64,000 nt of DNA from Ramlibacter sp. WS9 (GCF_003797765.1 NZ_RKMB01000001.1:62001-126000); one strand, 5' to 3'; positions 8,073 to 17,284 are shown, counted from the first letter of the stretch. The notes: a model not told the origin generated them from the letters alone. Program-made: numbers and translations.

Positions 8073-8658
8073 GCGAAACGAAAAACACAGCGCCCGAACA
8101 GCTGCCAAGGAAGCCTCGCACGAACGCATCGTGTCGGTCGCGGCGCGGGCGATCCGGCGTAGCGGCTACGACGGCACGGGCGTTGCCGACATCATGAAAG
8201 AGGCAGGCCTCACCCATGGCGCGTTCTACGCCCACTTCCCGTCCCGCGAGGCCATGCTGGCCGAAGCGGCGGACCGGGCCTGCACCGACGTGGCCGCCAC
8301 GGTGGCCAATTTCGTCGCAACGGTGCCCGCCGAAAAGGCGTTGGCAGCGATGGTTCACGCCTATCTCTCGCCGCAGAGCCTCGCCAACGTCGAGTCGGGC
8401 TGCCCCCTGCCGGCGCTGGGCTCCGAAACGCCGCGCCAGGCACCGGCAGTGCGGCGCGCAACGACCCGCTACGTCAAGGCGATGGTCGATCTGGTCGCCC
8501 GCCAGTCGCCCGACTGGGGGCAGGCCGGCGCCCACGAACGCGCACTCTTCACCGTCGCGGCCATGGTGGGCACGCTGCTGCTGGCCCGCGCCGTCGACGA
8601 ACCCGCGCTGTCGAACAGTCTGCGCGAAGCCACGCTGAAGCACCTGGTGCCTGCCTGA
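8071..8658 (+). CDS. TetR/AcrR family transcriptional regulator
   Basis: A 195-residue TetR-type repressor. The N-terminal helix-turn-helix (about residues 16-62) shows the family pattern with GVADIMKEAGLTHGAFYAHF as the turn and recognition helix. The C-terminal ligand domain contains GCPLPAL, a sequence common in regulators of quinone- or aldehyde-responsive reductase genes. In-frame ATGs also exist at 8059 and 8062; 8071 gives the usual family length. The next genes (MDR reductase and SDR) follow on the same strand and carry a matching palindrome, so they are the likely targets. Confidence 0.9.
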   Translation: MRNEKHSARTAAKEASHERIVSVAARAIRRSGYDGTGVADIMKEAGLTHGAFYAHFPSREAMLAEAADRACTDVAATVANFVATVPAEKALAAMVHAYLSPQSLANVESGCPLPALGSETPRQAPAVRRATTRYVKAMVDLVARQSPDWGQAGAHERALFTVAAMVGTLLLARAVDEPALSNSLREATLKHLVPA

Positions 8659-8697
8659 ATCACCAGGACCATTCGCCTTTTTCGCTCGCCCCAATAT

Positions 8698-8711
8698 ATG
8701 ACGATCATCAT
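8698..8711. promoter_or_regulatory. Candidate TetR operator, site 2 (near-perfect palindrome)
   Basis: ATGACGATCATCAT is symmetric at 12 of 14 positions and sits between tetR and the MDR oxidoreductase gene. Its outer half-sites match those at 8059-8072. Binding here would repress the reductase/SDR unit until a ligand releases the regulator. Confidence 0.5.
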
Positions 8712-8739
8712 GCAAAACGCCAATCAACAAGGAAAAACC

Positions 8740-9744
8740 ATGAGGGCATTTGTCCTGGAACGCTACGGCAAAAAGCGCGAGTTGCGCCTGGCAACGATGC
8801 CGGCGCCGGAACTTCGCGACGATGAGGTGCTGGTCCAGGTGCATGCCGCCGGCGTGAACCTGCTGGACGCCAAGATCCGCAACGGTGAGTTCAAGCTCAT
8901 CCTGCCTTATCAATTGCCGCTCATCCTCGGCCACGACGTGGCCGGGGAGGTCGTCAAGATCGGCTCGCGCGTGCGGCAGTTCAAGGTCGGCGATGAGGTC
9001 TACGCGCGGCCCGACGACTTTCGGATCGGAACGTTCGCCGAGCTCGTCCCCGTGAAGGAGGCATCACTGGCGCACAAGCCCAAGGCCCTCACGATGGAAC
9101 AAGCCGCTTCCGTTCCCCTGGTGGCGCTGACCGCGTGGCAAGCGCTGGTCGAGATCGCCAAAGTGAAGAAGGGGCAGAAGGTCTTCATCCAGGCGGGCTC
9201 GGGCGGCGTGGGTACGTTCGCCATTCAGCTGGCCAAGCACCTGGGCGCAACCGTTGCCACGACAACGGGCACGAGCAATGTCGCGATGGTGAAGAGCCTG
9301 GGCGCCGATGTCGTCATCGACTACAAGACGCAGGACTTCGAGGAGGTCCTCAAAGACTACGACGTCGTTCTGCACAGCCAGGACGCCAAGACGCTCGAAA
9401 AATCCTTGCGCGTGCTCAAGGCCGGGGGCAAGCTGGTCTCCATCTCCGGGCCGCCCGATCCCGCGTTCGCCAAGGCGATCGGGGCGTCATGGCTGGTGAA
9501 ACTGGTCTCGCGTTTGCTGAGCGCGGGCGCGAGACGCAAGGCAGAAAGCCGGGGCGTCGCCTACTCCTTCCTCTTCATGAAGGCGAGCGGCACCCAACTG
9601 CGCGAGATCACTCGCCTCATCGATGCCGGCGCCATCAGCCCGGTGATCGATCGCGTGTTTCCCTTCGAGTCGACCAACGAAGCCCTTGCCTATGTCGAAG
9701 GCGGCCGCGCCAAAGGCAAGGTCGTCATTCAGGTCAAAAATTGA
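8740..9744 (+). CDS. NADP-dependent MDR-family oxidoreductase (quinone oxidoreductase-like)
   Basis: A 334-residue medium-chain reductase. The GroES-like N-terminal domain carries GHDVAGEVVKIGSRVRQFKVGDEVYAR. The Rossmann domain has the cofactor motif GSGGVGTFAIQLAK. The catalytic zinc ligands of alcohol dehydrogenases are absent (no GHE-type or four-Cys lobe), so it is a zinc-free enone or quinone reductase of the zeta-crystallin group. ATG at 8740 has AAGGA 6 bases upstream and starts at the family's normal MRAFVLERYG; the in-frame ATG at 8698 lies inside the palindrome and is unlikely to be used. It forms an operon with the following SDR. Confidence 0.9.
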   Translation: MRAFVLERYGKKRELRLATMPAPELRDDEVLVQVHAAGVNLLDAKIRNGEFKLILPYQLPLILGHDVAGEVVKIGSRVRQFKVGDEVYARPDDFRIGTFAELVPVKEASLAHKPKALTMEQAASVPLVALTAWQALVEIAKVKKGQKVFIQAGSGGVGTFAIQLAKHLGATVATTTGTSNVAMVKSLGADVVIDYKTQDFEEVLKDYDVVLHSQDAKTLEKSLRVLKAGGKLVSISGPPDPAFAKAIGASWLVKLVSRLLSAGARRKAESRGVAYSFLFMKASGTQLREITRLIDAGAISPVIDRVFPFESTNEALAYVEGGRAKGKVVIQVKN

Positions 9745-9758
9745 AACAGGAGATTCCC

Positions 9759-10583
9759 ATGAAATCCAAGAGTACTGTCGCCATCGTTACGGGCGCCTCG
9801 TCGGGCATCGGCGAAGCCACCGCGCATCGCCTTGCCGTGGCCGGCTACAAGGTTTACGGCACCAGCCGGCGGGGAACGCAATCGAGCGGACAACCCTTCG
9901 AGATGCTGCCCCTGGACGTGACCAGCGACACATCGGTCGAAGCGCTCGTCAAGGAAGTGGTGCGCAGCGAAGGCCGCATCGATCTGCTCGTGAACAACGC
10001 CGGTTTCGGCGTCGCGCCGGGCGGAGCGGAGGAAAGCTCGATCGAACAGGCGCAAGCCATTTTTGACACCAACTTCTTCGGCCTGATCCGCATGACGCGC
10101 GCTGTCTTGCCTCATATGCGACAGCAGGGCAGTGGCCGCATCATCAACATGAGCTCGGTGCTCGGCTTCCTGCCCATGCCGTACGGCGCGCTGTACGCCG
10201 CCACCAAACATGCGGTCGAAGGCTATTCCGAATCGCTCGACCACGAGTTGCGCACCAGGGGCATCCGCGTGAGCGTGGTCGAACCGGCGTATACCAAGAC
10301 GCCGTTCGACGCGAACTTCCTCGAGCCCGACACCAAACTCGACGCCTATCGCGACGCCCGGGTCGCCGTGAACCAGAGGGTCAAGGAAGTAATGGCCACC
10401 GCGGACGCGCCCGGCGTTGTCGCCGAGGTCGTGCTGAAGGCCGCCCGTGCGGCAAGCCCGAAACTTCGCTACACGGCCGGTGTGCTTGCAGGCCGCCTGC
10501 GGCTGCTTCGCACTTACGCCCCAGTCGGCCTGATGGACGCCGGGATTCGCAAAGACCTTCGGCTCGACGCCGCGGCCCGATAG
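9759..10583 (+). CDS. Short-chain dehydrogenase/reductase (SDR)
   Basis: A 274-residue classical-type SDR. The NAD(P) motif TGASSGIG is near residues 11-18, NNAG near 85, with catalytic Ser in NMSSVLG and Tyr/Lys in YAATKH. A basic residue pair after beta-2 (TSRR) favours NADP(H). The C-terminal region LDAYRDARVAVNQRVKEVM resembles oxidoreductases that act on bulky ketones or retinoids. A good ribosome site (AGGAG) lies 7 bases before ATG 9759, and the gene follows the MDR reductase after 14 bases. The pair is probably induced together by a reactive carbonyl or quinone. Confidence 0.9.
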   Translation: MKSKSTVAIVTGASSGIGEATAHRLAVAGYKVYGTSRRGTQSSGQPFEMLPLDVTSDTSVEALVKEVVRSEGRIDLLVNNAGFGVAPGGAEESSIEQAQAIFDTNFFGLIRMTRAVLPHMRQQGSGRIINMSSVLGFLPMPYGALYAATKHAVEGYSESLDHELRTRGIRVSVVEPAYTKTPFDANFLEPDTKLDAYRDARVAVNQRVKEVMATADAPGVVAEVVLKAARAASPKLRYTAGVLAGRLRLLRTYAPVGLMDAGIRKDLRLDAAAR

Positions 10584-10589
10584 CCATCG

Positions 10590-11681
10590 ATGTCAACGCC
10601 TGACAGCGCGGTTCAAGACCGAGAGTTCGGTCTTGCGCACGCCAACGCCGCACTCAAACGCTCGCTCGACCTGCTGGCGAACGAGTCGGACCTGGACGGA
10701 TTCCTTGGCCGTGTGCTCTGCGACATCGGGAGTCGACTCGATGCGCCGCACATCTTGATGTGGCTCATGGACGGCAAGTCGGGCACTGCGGTGCCGAGGC
10801 TGGCCTGGTCGGAGGCGTGCGGCCCCGGCAGCGCTGACGACCTGCTGGCGCCCGACACAATGGACGCGATGCTGGCGGTCGTCGAGCGGCTTGATCCCGG
10901 CGAGCTTCCGGCCGTTCACGCCACGATGCTTCACCTGCCGCTCTTGATCGGAGACGACCATCTCGGCGGCATCTCAGCGCTGTTGGCGCAAACCGGGCAA
11001 CCGTCTGTTGCCGAGATTGCGTGGGTTCAGGCGCTGGCCCACCAGGCCACCCTGGCGCTGCGGCTCGACTTCCTGTCGACCGAACGTGAAGCCGCGGCCG
11101 TGTTGAAAGAGCGCGCAAGGATCGCCCGCGAGATCCACGACGGAATCGCCCAGACACTCATCGGGATCAACCGGCACTTGCACGGTGCCTTGGCGCATAC
11201 CGACTGCCCGGCGGTTGCCAGCGCCATCGAACTGGCAAAGGACGGCCTCGCCGAGGCACGTCGCACGATGAAGGCGCTCGGGCCTCACCAACTCAGCAAC
11301 ATGACGTTCCTCGACGCGGTTCAAGAAGTCGCCCGGAAAGTCATTCCGCAGCAGATCGAGTTCCTGCTTTCCTCGACAGGAACATGGCCGGCGCTTCCGC
11401 CCGAACGGGAAAGCAACTTGTTCCGCGTGGTCCAGGAAGCATTCAACAACGTCGCGAAGCATTCGTCCGCCACACGGTTGAACCTCGAAGTTTCATCGGC
11501 GCCTGGCGAGGTGAGCATCCTCATCCAGGACAACGGGTGTGGCTTCGACGTTCGTGGCGGGGCAACCGGCGTTGGCCTTGCGAACATGCGCCACAGAATG
11601 GACGCGATCGACGGGTTCTTCCAGCTGGTGAGCGCCCCCGGATCCGGTACTCAGGTCCTAATCCGTCTGGCTTGCGCTTGA
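10590..11681 (+). CDS. Sensor histidine kinase, NarX/HisKA_3 type with GAF-like domain
   Basis: A 363-residue cytosolic kinase. Residues about 30-160 form a GAF-like sensor domain with no membrane segments. The HisKA_3 dimerisation helix contains ARIAREIHDGIAQTL with phospho-accepting His183. The HATPase domain shows an N-box QEAFNNVAKHSSA and G-boxes DNGCGFDVRGG and GVGLANMRHR. It starts 6 bases after the SDR stop and is followed by its NarL-type regulator, so the two form a standard two-component pair. The ligand of the GAF domain is unknown. Confidence 0.92.
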   Translation: MSTPDSAVQDREFGLAHANAALKRSLDLLANESDLDGFLGRVLCDIGSRLDAPHILMWLMDGKSGTAVPRLAWSEACGPGSADDLLAPDTMDAMLAVVERLDPGELPAVHATMLHLPLLIGDDHLGGISALLAQTGQPSVAEIAWVQALAHQATLALRLDFLSTEREAAAVLKERARIAREIHDGIAQTLIGINRHLHGALAHTDCPAVASAIELAKDGLAEARRTMKALGPHQLSNMTFLDAVQEVARKVIPQQIEFLLSSTGTWPALPPERESNLFRVVQEAFNNVAKHSSATRLNLEVSSAPGEVSILIQDNGCGFDVRGGATGVGLANMRHRMDAIDGFFQLVSAPGSGTQVLIRLACA

Positions 11682-11706
11682 GCCTGATCACAGGCACTTG
11701 AAACCC

Positions 11707-12336
11707 ATGGCCCCGAAAAAGATAAGAGTCCTGGTCGCCGATGACCATCCGGTGGTGCGCAAGGGCTTGGTGGAGATGCTCAATTCCGATGCACGACTGG
11801 AAGTGGCCGGCGAAGCCACGAACGGGCTAGAGGCCGTCGAGCGTTACAAGAGCAGCCGCCCGGATGTCGTCATCATCGATCTGTCCATGCCGGAGATGGA
11901 CGGCATCCAGGCCATCGAGGCCATCCGCGCGTTCGACGCGAAAGCCAAGGTCATCATCATGACCGCTGCCGACGGTGATGACGACATCTACCGGGCCCTG
12001 CGCGCCGGTGCCAAGAGCTACCTTTTGAAGGATGCGACGGATGAAGAGGTCATCAAGGCCACCCTCCTGACGATGGACGGGCAACGGTATCTGGCCCAAG
12101 GCGTTGGTGCGAAGCTGGCCGATCACTTGAACTTCATCCAGCTGTCGGAGCGCGAGCTGGCCATCCTCAAGTTCATGGCCGATGGGCTGAGCAACAAGGG
12201 CGTCGGCCGCATGGCGGGTATCACGGAAGGCACGGTGAAGTTTCACGTCAACAACATTCTCACCAAGCTGCAGTGCGCTTCGCGGACCGAAGCCGTTGCC
12301 CTCGGCCTGAAGCGCGGACTCATCAAACTGGACTGA
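11707..12336 (+). CDS. NarL/FixJ-family response regulator (LuxR HTH)
   Basis: A 209-residue regulator. The receiver domain has acidic pocket DD at 12-13, phospho-acceptor Asp58 in VVIIDLSMPEMDG, a conserved Thr in IIMTAAD and Lys in SYLLKDA. The C-terminal LuxR-type HTH runs LSERELAILKFMADGLSN then GITEGTVKFHVNNILTKL. ATG 11707 is preferred; a TTG three codons upstream is possible. It is paired with the upstream kinase. The adjacent small secreted protein and phospholipase D lipoprotein are plausible but unproven targets. Confidence 0.93.
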   Translation: MAPKKIRVLVADDHPVVRKGLVEMLNSDARLEVAGEATNGLEAVERYKSSRPDVVIIDLSMPEMDGIQAIEAIRAFDAKAKVIIMTAADGDDDIYRALRAGAKSYLLKDATDEEVIKATLLTMDGQRYLAQGVGAKLADHLNFIQLSERELAILKFMADGLSNKGVGRMAGITEGTVKFHVNNILTKLQCASRTEAVALGLKRGLIKLD

Positions 12337-12530
12337 GGATGGGCCAACTGCCCTATCCAAAGACAGGGAGCAACCCACAGCGAACGCATGGTGCGGTTGC
12401 GCGAATGGGAAGCGAAACTTCCCGCTGCAAGAAGGAAGCTCGCGGAGTTGTCTCCGCGCCGTGCGCAGCCGCGCTGTTCCCTCTTCATTGATTGCTCACC
12501 CTCTACTTCCAACCACCAAGGACTTCTCTC

Positions 12531-12896
12531 ATGAAAGCAACCCGCACCCTGCTCGGCGCCGCCGTACTCGCGGTGATCTGCGCCACCTCTGTCAACGCGC
12601 AAACTGAATCGCGCGAGCAGGTCAAGGCCGAAACGAAGGCTGCCGTCAAGGCTGGAGCCATCCCCGCAAGCGAGACGCCCAACCAGCAACCGGCCTTGAA
12701 GTCCACCAAGACACGTGCCGACCGCAAGGCCGAAACCAAGGCGGCGAAGGCGAAGGGCGAAGTCAACAGCGGCGGCGAAGCAAATCCGGCCGACGGAAAG
12801 GCCAAGTCTGCGGGCCCGACGGCCAAGCGCAGCGATGTGAAAGCGGAGACGGTCAAGGCCGTCAAGGCCGGCCAGACCACTTCCGGCGAAAAGTAA
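12531..12896 (+). CDS. Small exported repeat protein, Lys/Ala/Glu-rich
   Basis: A 121-residue protein with a Sec signal peptide (MKATRTLLGAAVLAVICATS, cleavage after VNA). The mature part is very rich in Lys, Ala, Glu and Thr and contains three related units: REQVKAETKAAVKAG, RADRKAETKAAKAKGE and RSDVKAETVKAVKAG. It resembles small periplasmic DUF4148-type proteins of Burkholderiales, but I cannot assign a family. High charge and lack of hydrophobic core suggest a disordered or helical periplasmic protein. It follows the two-component genes after about 190 bases with no evident gene in between. Confidence 0.7.
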   Translation: MKATRTLLGAAVLAVICATSVNAQTESREQVKAETKAAVKAGAIPASETPNQQPALKSTKTRADRKAETKAAKAKGEVNSGGEANPADGKAKSAGPTAKRSDVKAETVKAVKAGQTTSGEK

Positions 12897-12944
12897 AGCC
12901 TGAAAAAGCGTGCGGGGCTCGAAGGCTTGGGAAGAGCGAGGCCG

Positions 12945-14519
12945 ATGAGGGTCGCCATGCCGCTTCCATGGCGCTTTCTGCTGCTGGCCCTCGCGACACT
13001 GGTCGCGGCCTGCGGCTCCTTGCCCCCGCGCGGCGATGTGCCCGTGTCACGGGCCATCGCCCATACCGCCGACACCCCTTTGGCGCGGGTCGCCGAATCG
13101 AGCCGGCCCATCGAGGCCGCGCCGTCCGGATTCCAGTTGCTGCCTTTGGGCGAGTTCGCCTTCGACGCGCGCGTGGCTTTGGCGCGCCGGGCCGAGCGCT
13201 CGTTGGACCTCCAGTGCTACTACATCGGCCGCGACGAAGCGGGCCACGCGTTGCTGCGTGAACTCCGCGACGCCGCGCAGCGTGGCGTGCGGGTGCGCCT
13301 GCTGGTGGACGACTTGCACGCCGCCGACGTGGACGACCTGCTGGCCGGGCTTGCCGCGCATCCCAACGTCGAAGTCCGCCTCTTCAACCCGATGCCGCTG
13401 CGCCGCGGCACGGCGTTGTTCCGCCTTCTATTGTCGAAGGGCGAATTCCAGCGGCACAACCGACGGATGCACAACAAGCTGTTCGTGGCCGACAACGCCG
13501 TTGCCATCTACGGCGGCCGCAACGTGGCCGACGAATACTTCATGAGGAACCACGAGGCGAACTTCATCGACCTGGACGTTCTCTCCACCGGCCGCGTGGT
13601 GGCCGATCTGTCGGACGGGTTCGACCGCTACTGGAACAGCGAACTGGCATGGCCGGTGCAGGCGGTCATGGGCAAACCCGCCGACGCGGCGAGCGCTCGG
13701 CAGAGGTTCGATAGTGCGGTGGCCGATGCGCAGATCGACCCACCCGAAATCCCGGCGGACCCAATGGGCCATGCGACGATCGAAAACCAGCTGCAGGAGG
13801 GGCGCTTGGTGATGGCCTATGCCACGGCGCAGGTGCATGCCGACCCGCCCGAAAAAGCGGAAAGCCGTGAGCTGATCCTGGAGCCGACGCAGGCCGTACG
13901 CGGGTTGCTGGACGCCTTTTCCGCCGCCCGGGAAGAGGTGGTGCTCGTGTCGCCGTATTTCGTGCCGAACGCGATGGTCGGCATGCCGCTGCTGCGCACT
14001 GCGCGCGAGAACGGCATCCACGTCGTGCTGATCACCAACTCGTTGGGTTCCACCGACGAGCCGGTGGTACACAACGGCTACTCGATCCATCGCGTGGAAA
14101 TGTTGCGCATCGGCATGGAGCTGTATGAAGTCAGCCCGACGCAGGCCCGTCAATCCCGCCGCTTCGGCGACTTTGGCCGCTCGATTCCGAGGTTGCATGC
14201 CAAGGCGGCGATTGTCGATGGCCAACGCCTGCTTGTCGGCTCCGCAAATCTCGACGTCCGCTCGGCGGTGGGCAACACCGAGCTAAGCGTCGTGATCGAC
14301 AGCCCGGCGCTGGCAGGCGAGTTGACCGCCAGGATGGCCAGCGACCGTTTCTCCAGCGTGTACAAACTGCGCCTGTTGCCCGACCAGAAGACAATCGAGT
14401 GGACGCACACCGACGAGCAAGGCCAGGTTCGCGCGACCACCGATGAACCGGACAACGGCCTGTGGTTGCGCGCGAAGCTGTGGTTGCTATCGCTGCTGGT
14501 GAATGAACGCGATCTGTGA
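12945..14519 (+). CDS. Phospholipase D-family lipoprotein (two HKD motifs)
   Basis: A 524-residue protein with a lipoprotein signal (lipobox LVAAC, Cys23) that would anchor it in the cell envelope. Two HKD catalytic motifs are present: HNKLFVADNAVAIYGGRN in the first half and HAKAAIVDGQRLLVGSANLD in the second, with a YFVP segment between them. This is the layout of bacterial PLD/cardiolipin-synthase-like enzymes that transfer phosphatidyl groups (ClsC-like). ATG 12945 has a GAGCGAGG stretch upstream; TTG 12927 and ATG 12957 are alternatives. Substrate may be a phospholipid of the envelope. Confidence 0.9.
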   Translation: MRVAMPLPWRFLLLALATLVAACGSLPPRGDVPVSRAIAHTADTPLARVAESSRPIEAAPSGFQLLPLGEFAFDARVALARRAERSLDLQCYYIGRDEAGHALLRELRDAAQRGVRVRLLVDDLHAADVDDLLAGLAAHPNVEVRLFNPMPLRRGTALFRLLLSKGEFQRHNRRMHNKLFVADNAVAIYGGRNVADEYFMRNHEANFIDLDVLSTGRVVADLSDGFDRYWNSELAWPVQAVMGKPADAASARQRFDSAVADAQIDPPEIPADPMGHATIENQLQEGRLVMAYATAQVHADPPEKAESRELILEPTQAVRGLLDAFSAAREEVVLVSPYFVPNAMVGMPLLRTARENGIHVVLITNSLGSTDEPVVHNGYSIHRVEMLRIGMELYEVSPTQARQSRRFGDFGRSIPRLHAKAAIVDGQRLLVGSANLDVRSAVGNTELSVVIDSPALAGELTARMASDRFSSVYKLRLLPDQKTIEWTHTDEQGQVRATTDEPDNGLWLRAKLWLLSLLVNERDL

Positions 14520-14520
14520 C

Positions 14521-15039
14521 CTAAGCGATCGGCAGTTCGGTCGTCGAAAGCACCTGCTTCAAGACGACGAAGGTGCGGATCTGCCGCACCCCAGGAAGAA
14601 AGAGCAGTTCCGCCGCATGCAGGCGATTGAATGACTCGTTGTCCTGCGTGCGGACCGTCACGAAGTAATCGAACTCGCCCGTCACCACGACGCATTCCAG
14701 GCAGCCGGGCACCTTCTGCACAGCCTTCTCGAAGTCGGCGAAGGACTGCGGCGTGGAGCGGTCGAGCACCACGCCGATCACCACCATCATCCCCAGGTTC
14801 AGCGGCGCGGGGTTCAGCAGGGCGACGATGCGCTGCACGAAGCCCAGCGACTTGAGCCGCTCCACGCGGCGCAGGCAGGCGGCCGGGCTGAGATGCACCT
14901 TGGCCGCCAGGGCCACGTTGGAAACCGATGCGTCGCGCTGGAGCAATCGCAGGATCGTGCGGTCGACGCGATCCAGCTGCGAAGGCGCGGCGGCGGCCTC
15001 CTTCGGTGGACGCACTTTTATTCTGGATTGGGTCGCCAT
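14521..15039 (-). CDS. acdR: Lrp/AsnC-family regulator of ACC deaminase (AcdR-like)
   Basis: A 172-residue Lrp-type protein. The N-terminal HTH is LDRVDRTILRLLQRDAS with SNVALAAKVHLSPAACLRRV as the recognition region, followed by a RAM ligand domain (VVTGEFDYFVTVRT). ATG at 15039 has AGGAG at the right distance, and the longer ORF adds no family sequence. It is divergent from acdS, the arrangement known for AcdR, which controls ACC deaminase in response to ACC in Proteobacteria. The name rests on family and position. Confidence 0.85.
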   Translation of the reverse strand: MATQSRIKVRPPKEAAAAPSQLDRVDRTILRLLQRDASVSNVALAAKVHLSPAACLRRVERLKSLGFVQRIVALLNPAPLNLGMMVVIGVVLDRSTPQSFADFEKAVQKVPGCLECVVVTGEFDYFVTVRTQDNESFNRLHAAELLFLPGVRQIRTFVVLKQVLSTTELPIA

Positions 15040-15226
15040 GGCACAACTCCTGGAAGTTATCGAGGTCAGCGTCTCAATATTAATCGCAGAGAACCGATCA
15101 CATTGCAACCCTGTTGCGCGGCTGCCCAGATAGCATTTCATTCACTACCTCAAGCAACTCGCCGGCATGCCTTCCATCTTCGCCAGCTGGGATTCCTGGA
15201 TCTCTCCAACCGACCACACGACTGCC
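15040..15226. promoter_or_regulatory. Divergent acdR-acdS control region
   Basis: This 187-base gap between divergent genes holds an AT-rich stretch TCAATATTAATCG (15074-15086) suitable for Lrp-type binding or a -10 element, and an inverted repeat GCAAC-CCT-GTTGC (15105-15117). Both are placed so that AcdR could act on either promoter. No exact consensus for FNR or CRP was seen. Confidence 0.45.
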
Positions 15227-16243
15227 ATGAACCTCGACAAGTTTCCTCGCCACCCGCTCACCTTCGGCCCCACGCCCATCCAGCCCTTGAAACGGCTTAG
15301 CGCCCACCTGGGCGGCAAGGTGGAGCTCTATGCCAAGCGGGAAGACTGCAACAGCGCCCTGGCCTTCGGCGGCAACAAGACGCGCAAGCTGGAGTACCTC
15401 ATCCCCGAAGCGCTGAAAGGCGGTTACGACACGCTGGTGTCGATCGGCGGCATCCAGTCCAACCAGACGCGGCAGGTGGCCGCGGTGGCCGCGCACCTGG
15501 GCCTGAAGTGCGTGCTGGTGCAGGAGAACTGGGTCAACTACTCCGACGCGGTGTATGACCGCGTGGGCAACATCGAGATGTCGCGCATCATGGGCGCGGA
15601 CGTGCGGCTGGATGCGGCCGGCTTCGACATCGGCATCCGGCCCAGCTGGGAGCAGGCGATGGAAGACGTGCGCCGTGCCGGGGGCAAGCCGTACCCCATC
15701 CCGGCGGGATGTTCGGAGCACCCGCTGGGCGGCCTGGGCTTCGTTGCCTTCGCCGAGGAAGTGCGGCAGCAAGAGGCCGAACTCGGCTTCAAGTTCGACT
15801 ACATCGTCGTGTGCTCCGTGACCGGCAGCACGCAAGCCGGCATGGTCGTGGGCTTCGCGGCCGACGGCCGGGCCGATCGCGTGATCGGCATCGATGCGTC
15901 GGCCAAGCCGGCCCAGACGCGGGCGCAGATCCTGCGCATCGCCCAGAACACCGCCGAACTGGTCGAACTGGGCCGCCCGATCACCGACAACGACATCGTG
16001 CTGGACGAACGCTACGGCGGCCCGGAATACGGCCTGCCGAACGAAGGCACGCTGGAAGCCATCCGGCTGTGCGCGCGGCAAGAAGCCATGCTGACCGACC
16101 CGGTGTACGAGGGGAAGTCCGCGCACGGAATGATCGACATGGTCCGCAAAGGCGAATTCCCCGCCGGCTCGCGCGTGCTGTACGCCCACCTCGGCGGTGT
16201 ACCGGCGCTCAACGCCTACAGCTTCATTTTCCGCAACGGCTAG
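15227..16243 (+). CDS. acdS: 1-aminocyclopropane-1-carboxylate (ACC) deaminase
   Basis: This PLP enzyme splits ACC, the plant ethylene precursor, into 2-oxobutanoate and ammonia in the cytosol. Starting at ATG 15227 the product is 338 residues, exactly the usual AcdS length. Lys51 (in GGNKTRK) is the PLP lysine, Tyr294 and Glu295 lie in VYEGK, and Leu322 is in AHLGG. Glu295 and Leu322 are the residues that separate true ACC deaminase from D-cysteine desulfhydrase. Plant-associated Variovorax and Burkholderia carry this gene. A TctC-type binding protein and an amidase follow on the same strand. Confidence 0.95.
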   Translation: MNLDKFPRHPLTFGPTPIQPLKRLSAHLGGKVELYAKREDCNSALAFGGNKTRKLEYLIPEALKGGYDTLVSIGGIQSNQTRQVAAVAAHLGLKCVLVQENWVNYSDAVYDRVGNIEMSRIMGADVRLDAAGFDIGIRPSWEQAMEDVRRAGGKPYPIPAGCSEHPLGGLGFVAFAEEVRQQEAELGFKFDYIVVCSVTGSTQAGMVVGFAADGRADRVIGIDASAKPAQTRAQILRIAQNTAELVELGRPITDNDIVLDERYGGPEYGLPNEGTLEAIRLCARQEAMLTDPVYEGKSAHGMIDMVRKGEFPAGSRVLYAHLGGVPALNAYSFIFRNG

Positions 16244-16300
16244 GGCCTGGCGGGCCCTGGACAACGCGGCCCGGCGCCGCATCGAAAAGGAGAAGGCACG

Positions 16301-17284
16301 ATGATGAAATCAACGCTCTCGAGCGGCGCGATGATGGCCATGGCGCTGGCCTTGCTGGCGCCCTGGGCCAGCGCCCATGCGCAAGCCTATCCGGCCAAGC
16401 CGATCCAGCTGGTCATTCCCTTCCCTCCAGGCGGCGCCACCGACATCGTCGGCCGGCTGGTGGGCAAGAAGCTGGGCGAGCGTCTGGGCCAGCCGGTGGT
16501 GATCGAGAATCGCGCCGGTGCCGGCACCATCATTGGCGCCGCGTTCGTTGCCAAGGCGCCGGCTGATGGCTACACGCTTCTCATCAGTTCCGGCTCCACC
16601 TTCACCGTCAATCCGGCGCTCAACGCCAAGCTGCCCTACGACCCGATCAAGAGCTTCGAGCCGATCGGCCAGGTGGCGCGGGTGCCTCTGCTGGTCCTGG
16701 CCCATCCCGGTGTTCCGGTCAATGACTTGAAGCAGTTGGTCGCGGCAGTGCAGCGCACGCCGGACAAGTACGTCTTCGGATCGTTCGGCAACGGCACCAC
16801 GGCGCACTTCACCGGTGAATTGCTGTGGGGCGCGGCCGGCATCAAGCTGACGCACGTTGCCTACAAGGGCAGCGCGCCGGCAATGAACGACCTGCTCGCC
16901 GGCCAGATCCCTTTCACGGTCGACACCGTCGCGGCAGCGTTGCCGCATCTGAACGCGGGGAAGGTAAAGGCCATCGCCGCCACCGGTGCGCGCCGCGCGA
17001 CCCAGTTGCCCAATGTGCCGACCGTGGCGGAGAGCGGCTTTCCCGGCTTCTCGGCCGACTCCTGGCTGGCCATTGCCGCGCCGAAGGGCCTCGCGGCGGA
17101 TGTGAGGGCCAGGCTGCAAAAGGCACTGGCCGACACGATGAAGGACGCCGAAGTCCGCGACAAGCTCATCGCAAGTGGGCTCGAGCCCGCCTATGAGCCG
17201 GCCGCGGCCGTCGCGGCGCGCATTGAAGACGAGCTCCCGCGCATGCGTGCGATCGCGTTGCGCGCCAACATCCGAGCTGAATGA
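16301..17284 (+). CDS. Tripartite tricarboxylate transporter substrate-binding protein (TctC/Bug family)
   Basis: A 327-residue periplasmic solute-binding protein. The N-terminal signal peptide ends in WASAHAQA. The family pattern follows: YPAKPIQLVIPFPPGGATDIVGR, then PVVIENRAGAGTIIGA, and VAYKGSAPAMNDLLAGQI. A strong ribosome site (AAAAGGAGAAGG) precedes ATG 16301. No TctA/TctB membrane genes are nearby, as is common for Bug proteins in Burkholderiales. Its stop overlaps the amidase start (ATGA at 17281), so the pair is translated together; the ligand may be the amide or acid handled by the amidase. Confidence 0.93.
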   Translation: MMKSTLSSGAMMAMALALLAPWASAHAQAYPAKPIQLVIPFPPGGATDIVGRLVGKKLGERLGQPVVIENRAGAGTIIGAAFVAKAPADGYTLLISSGSTFTVNPALNAKLPYDPIKSFEPIGQVARVPLLVLAHPGVPVNDLKQLVAAVQRTPDKYVFGSFGNGTTAHFTGELLWGAAGIKLTHVAYKGSAPAMNDLLAGQIPFTVDTVAAALPHLNAGKVKAIAATGARRATQLPNVPTVAESGFPGFSADSWLAIAAPKGLAADVRARLQKALADTMKDAEVRDKLIASGLEPAYEPAAAVAARIEDELPRMRAIALRANIRAE

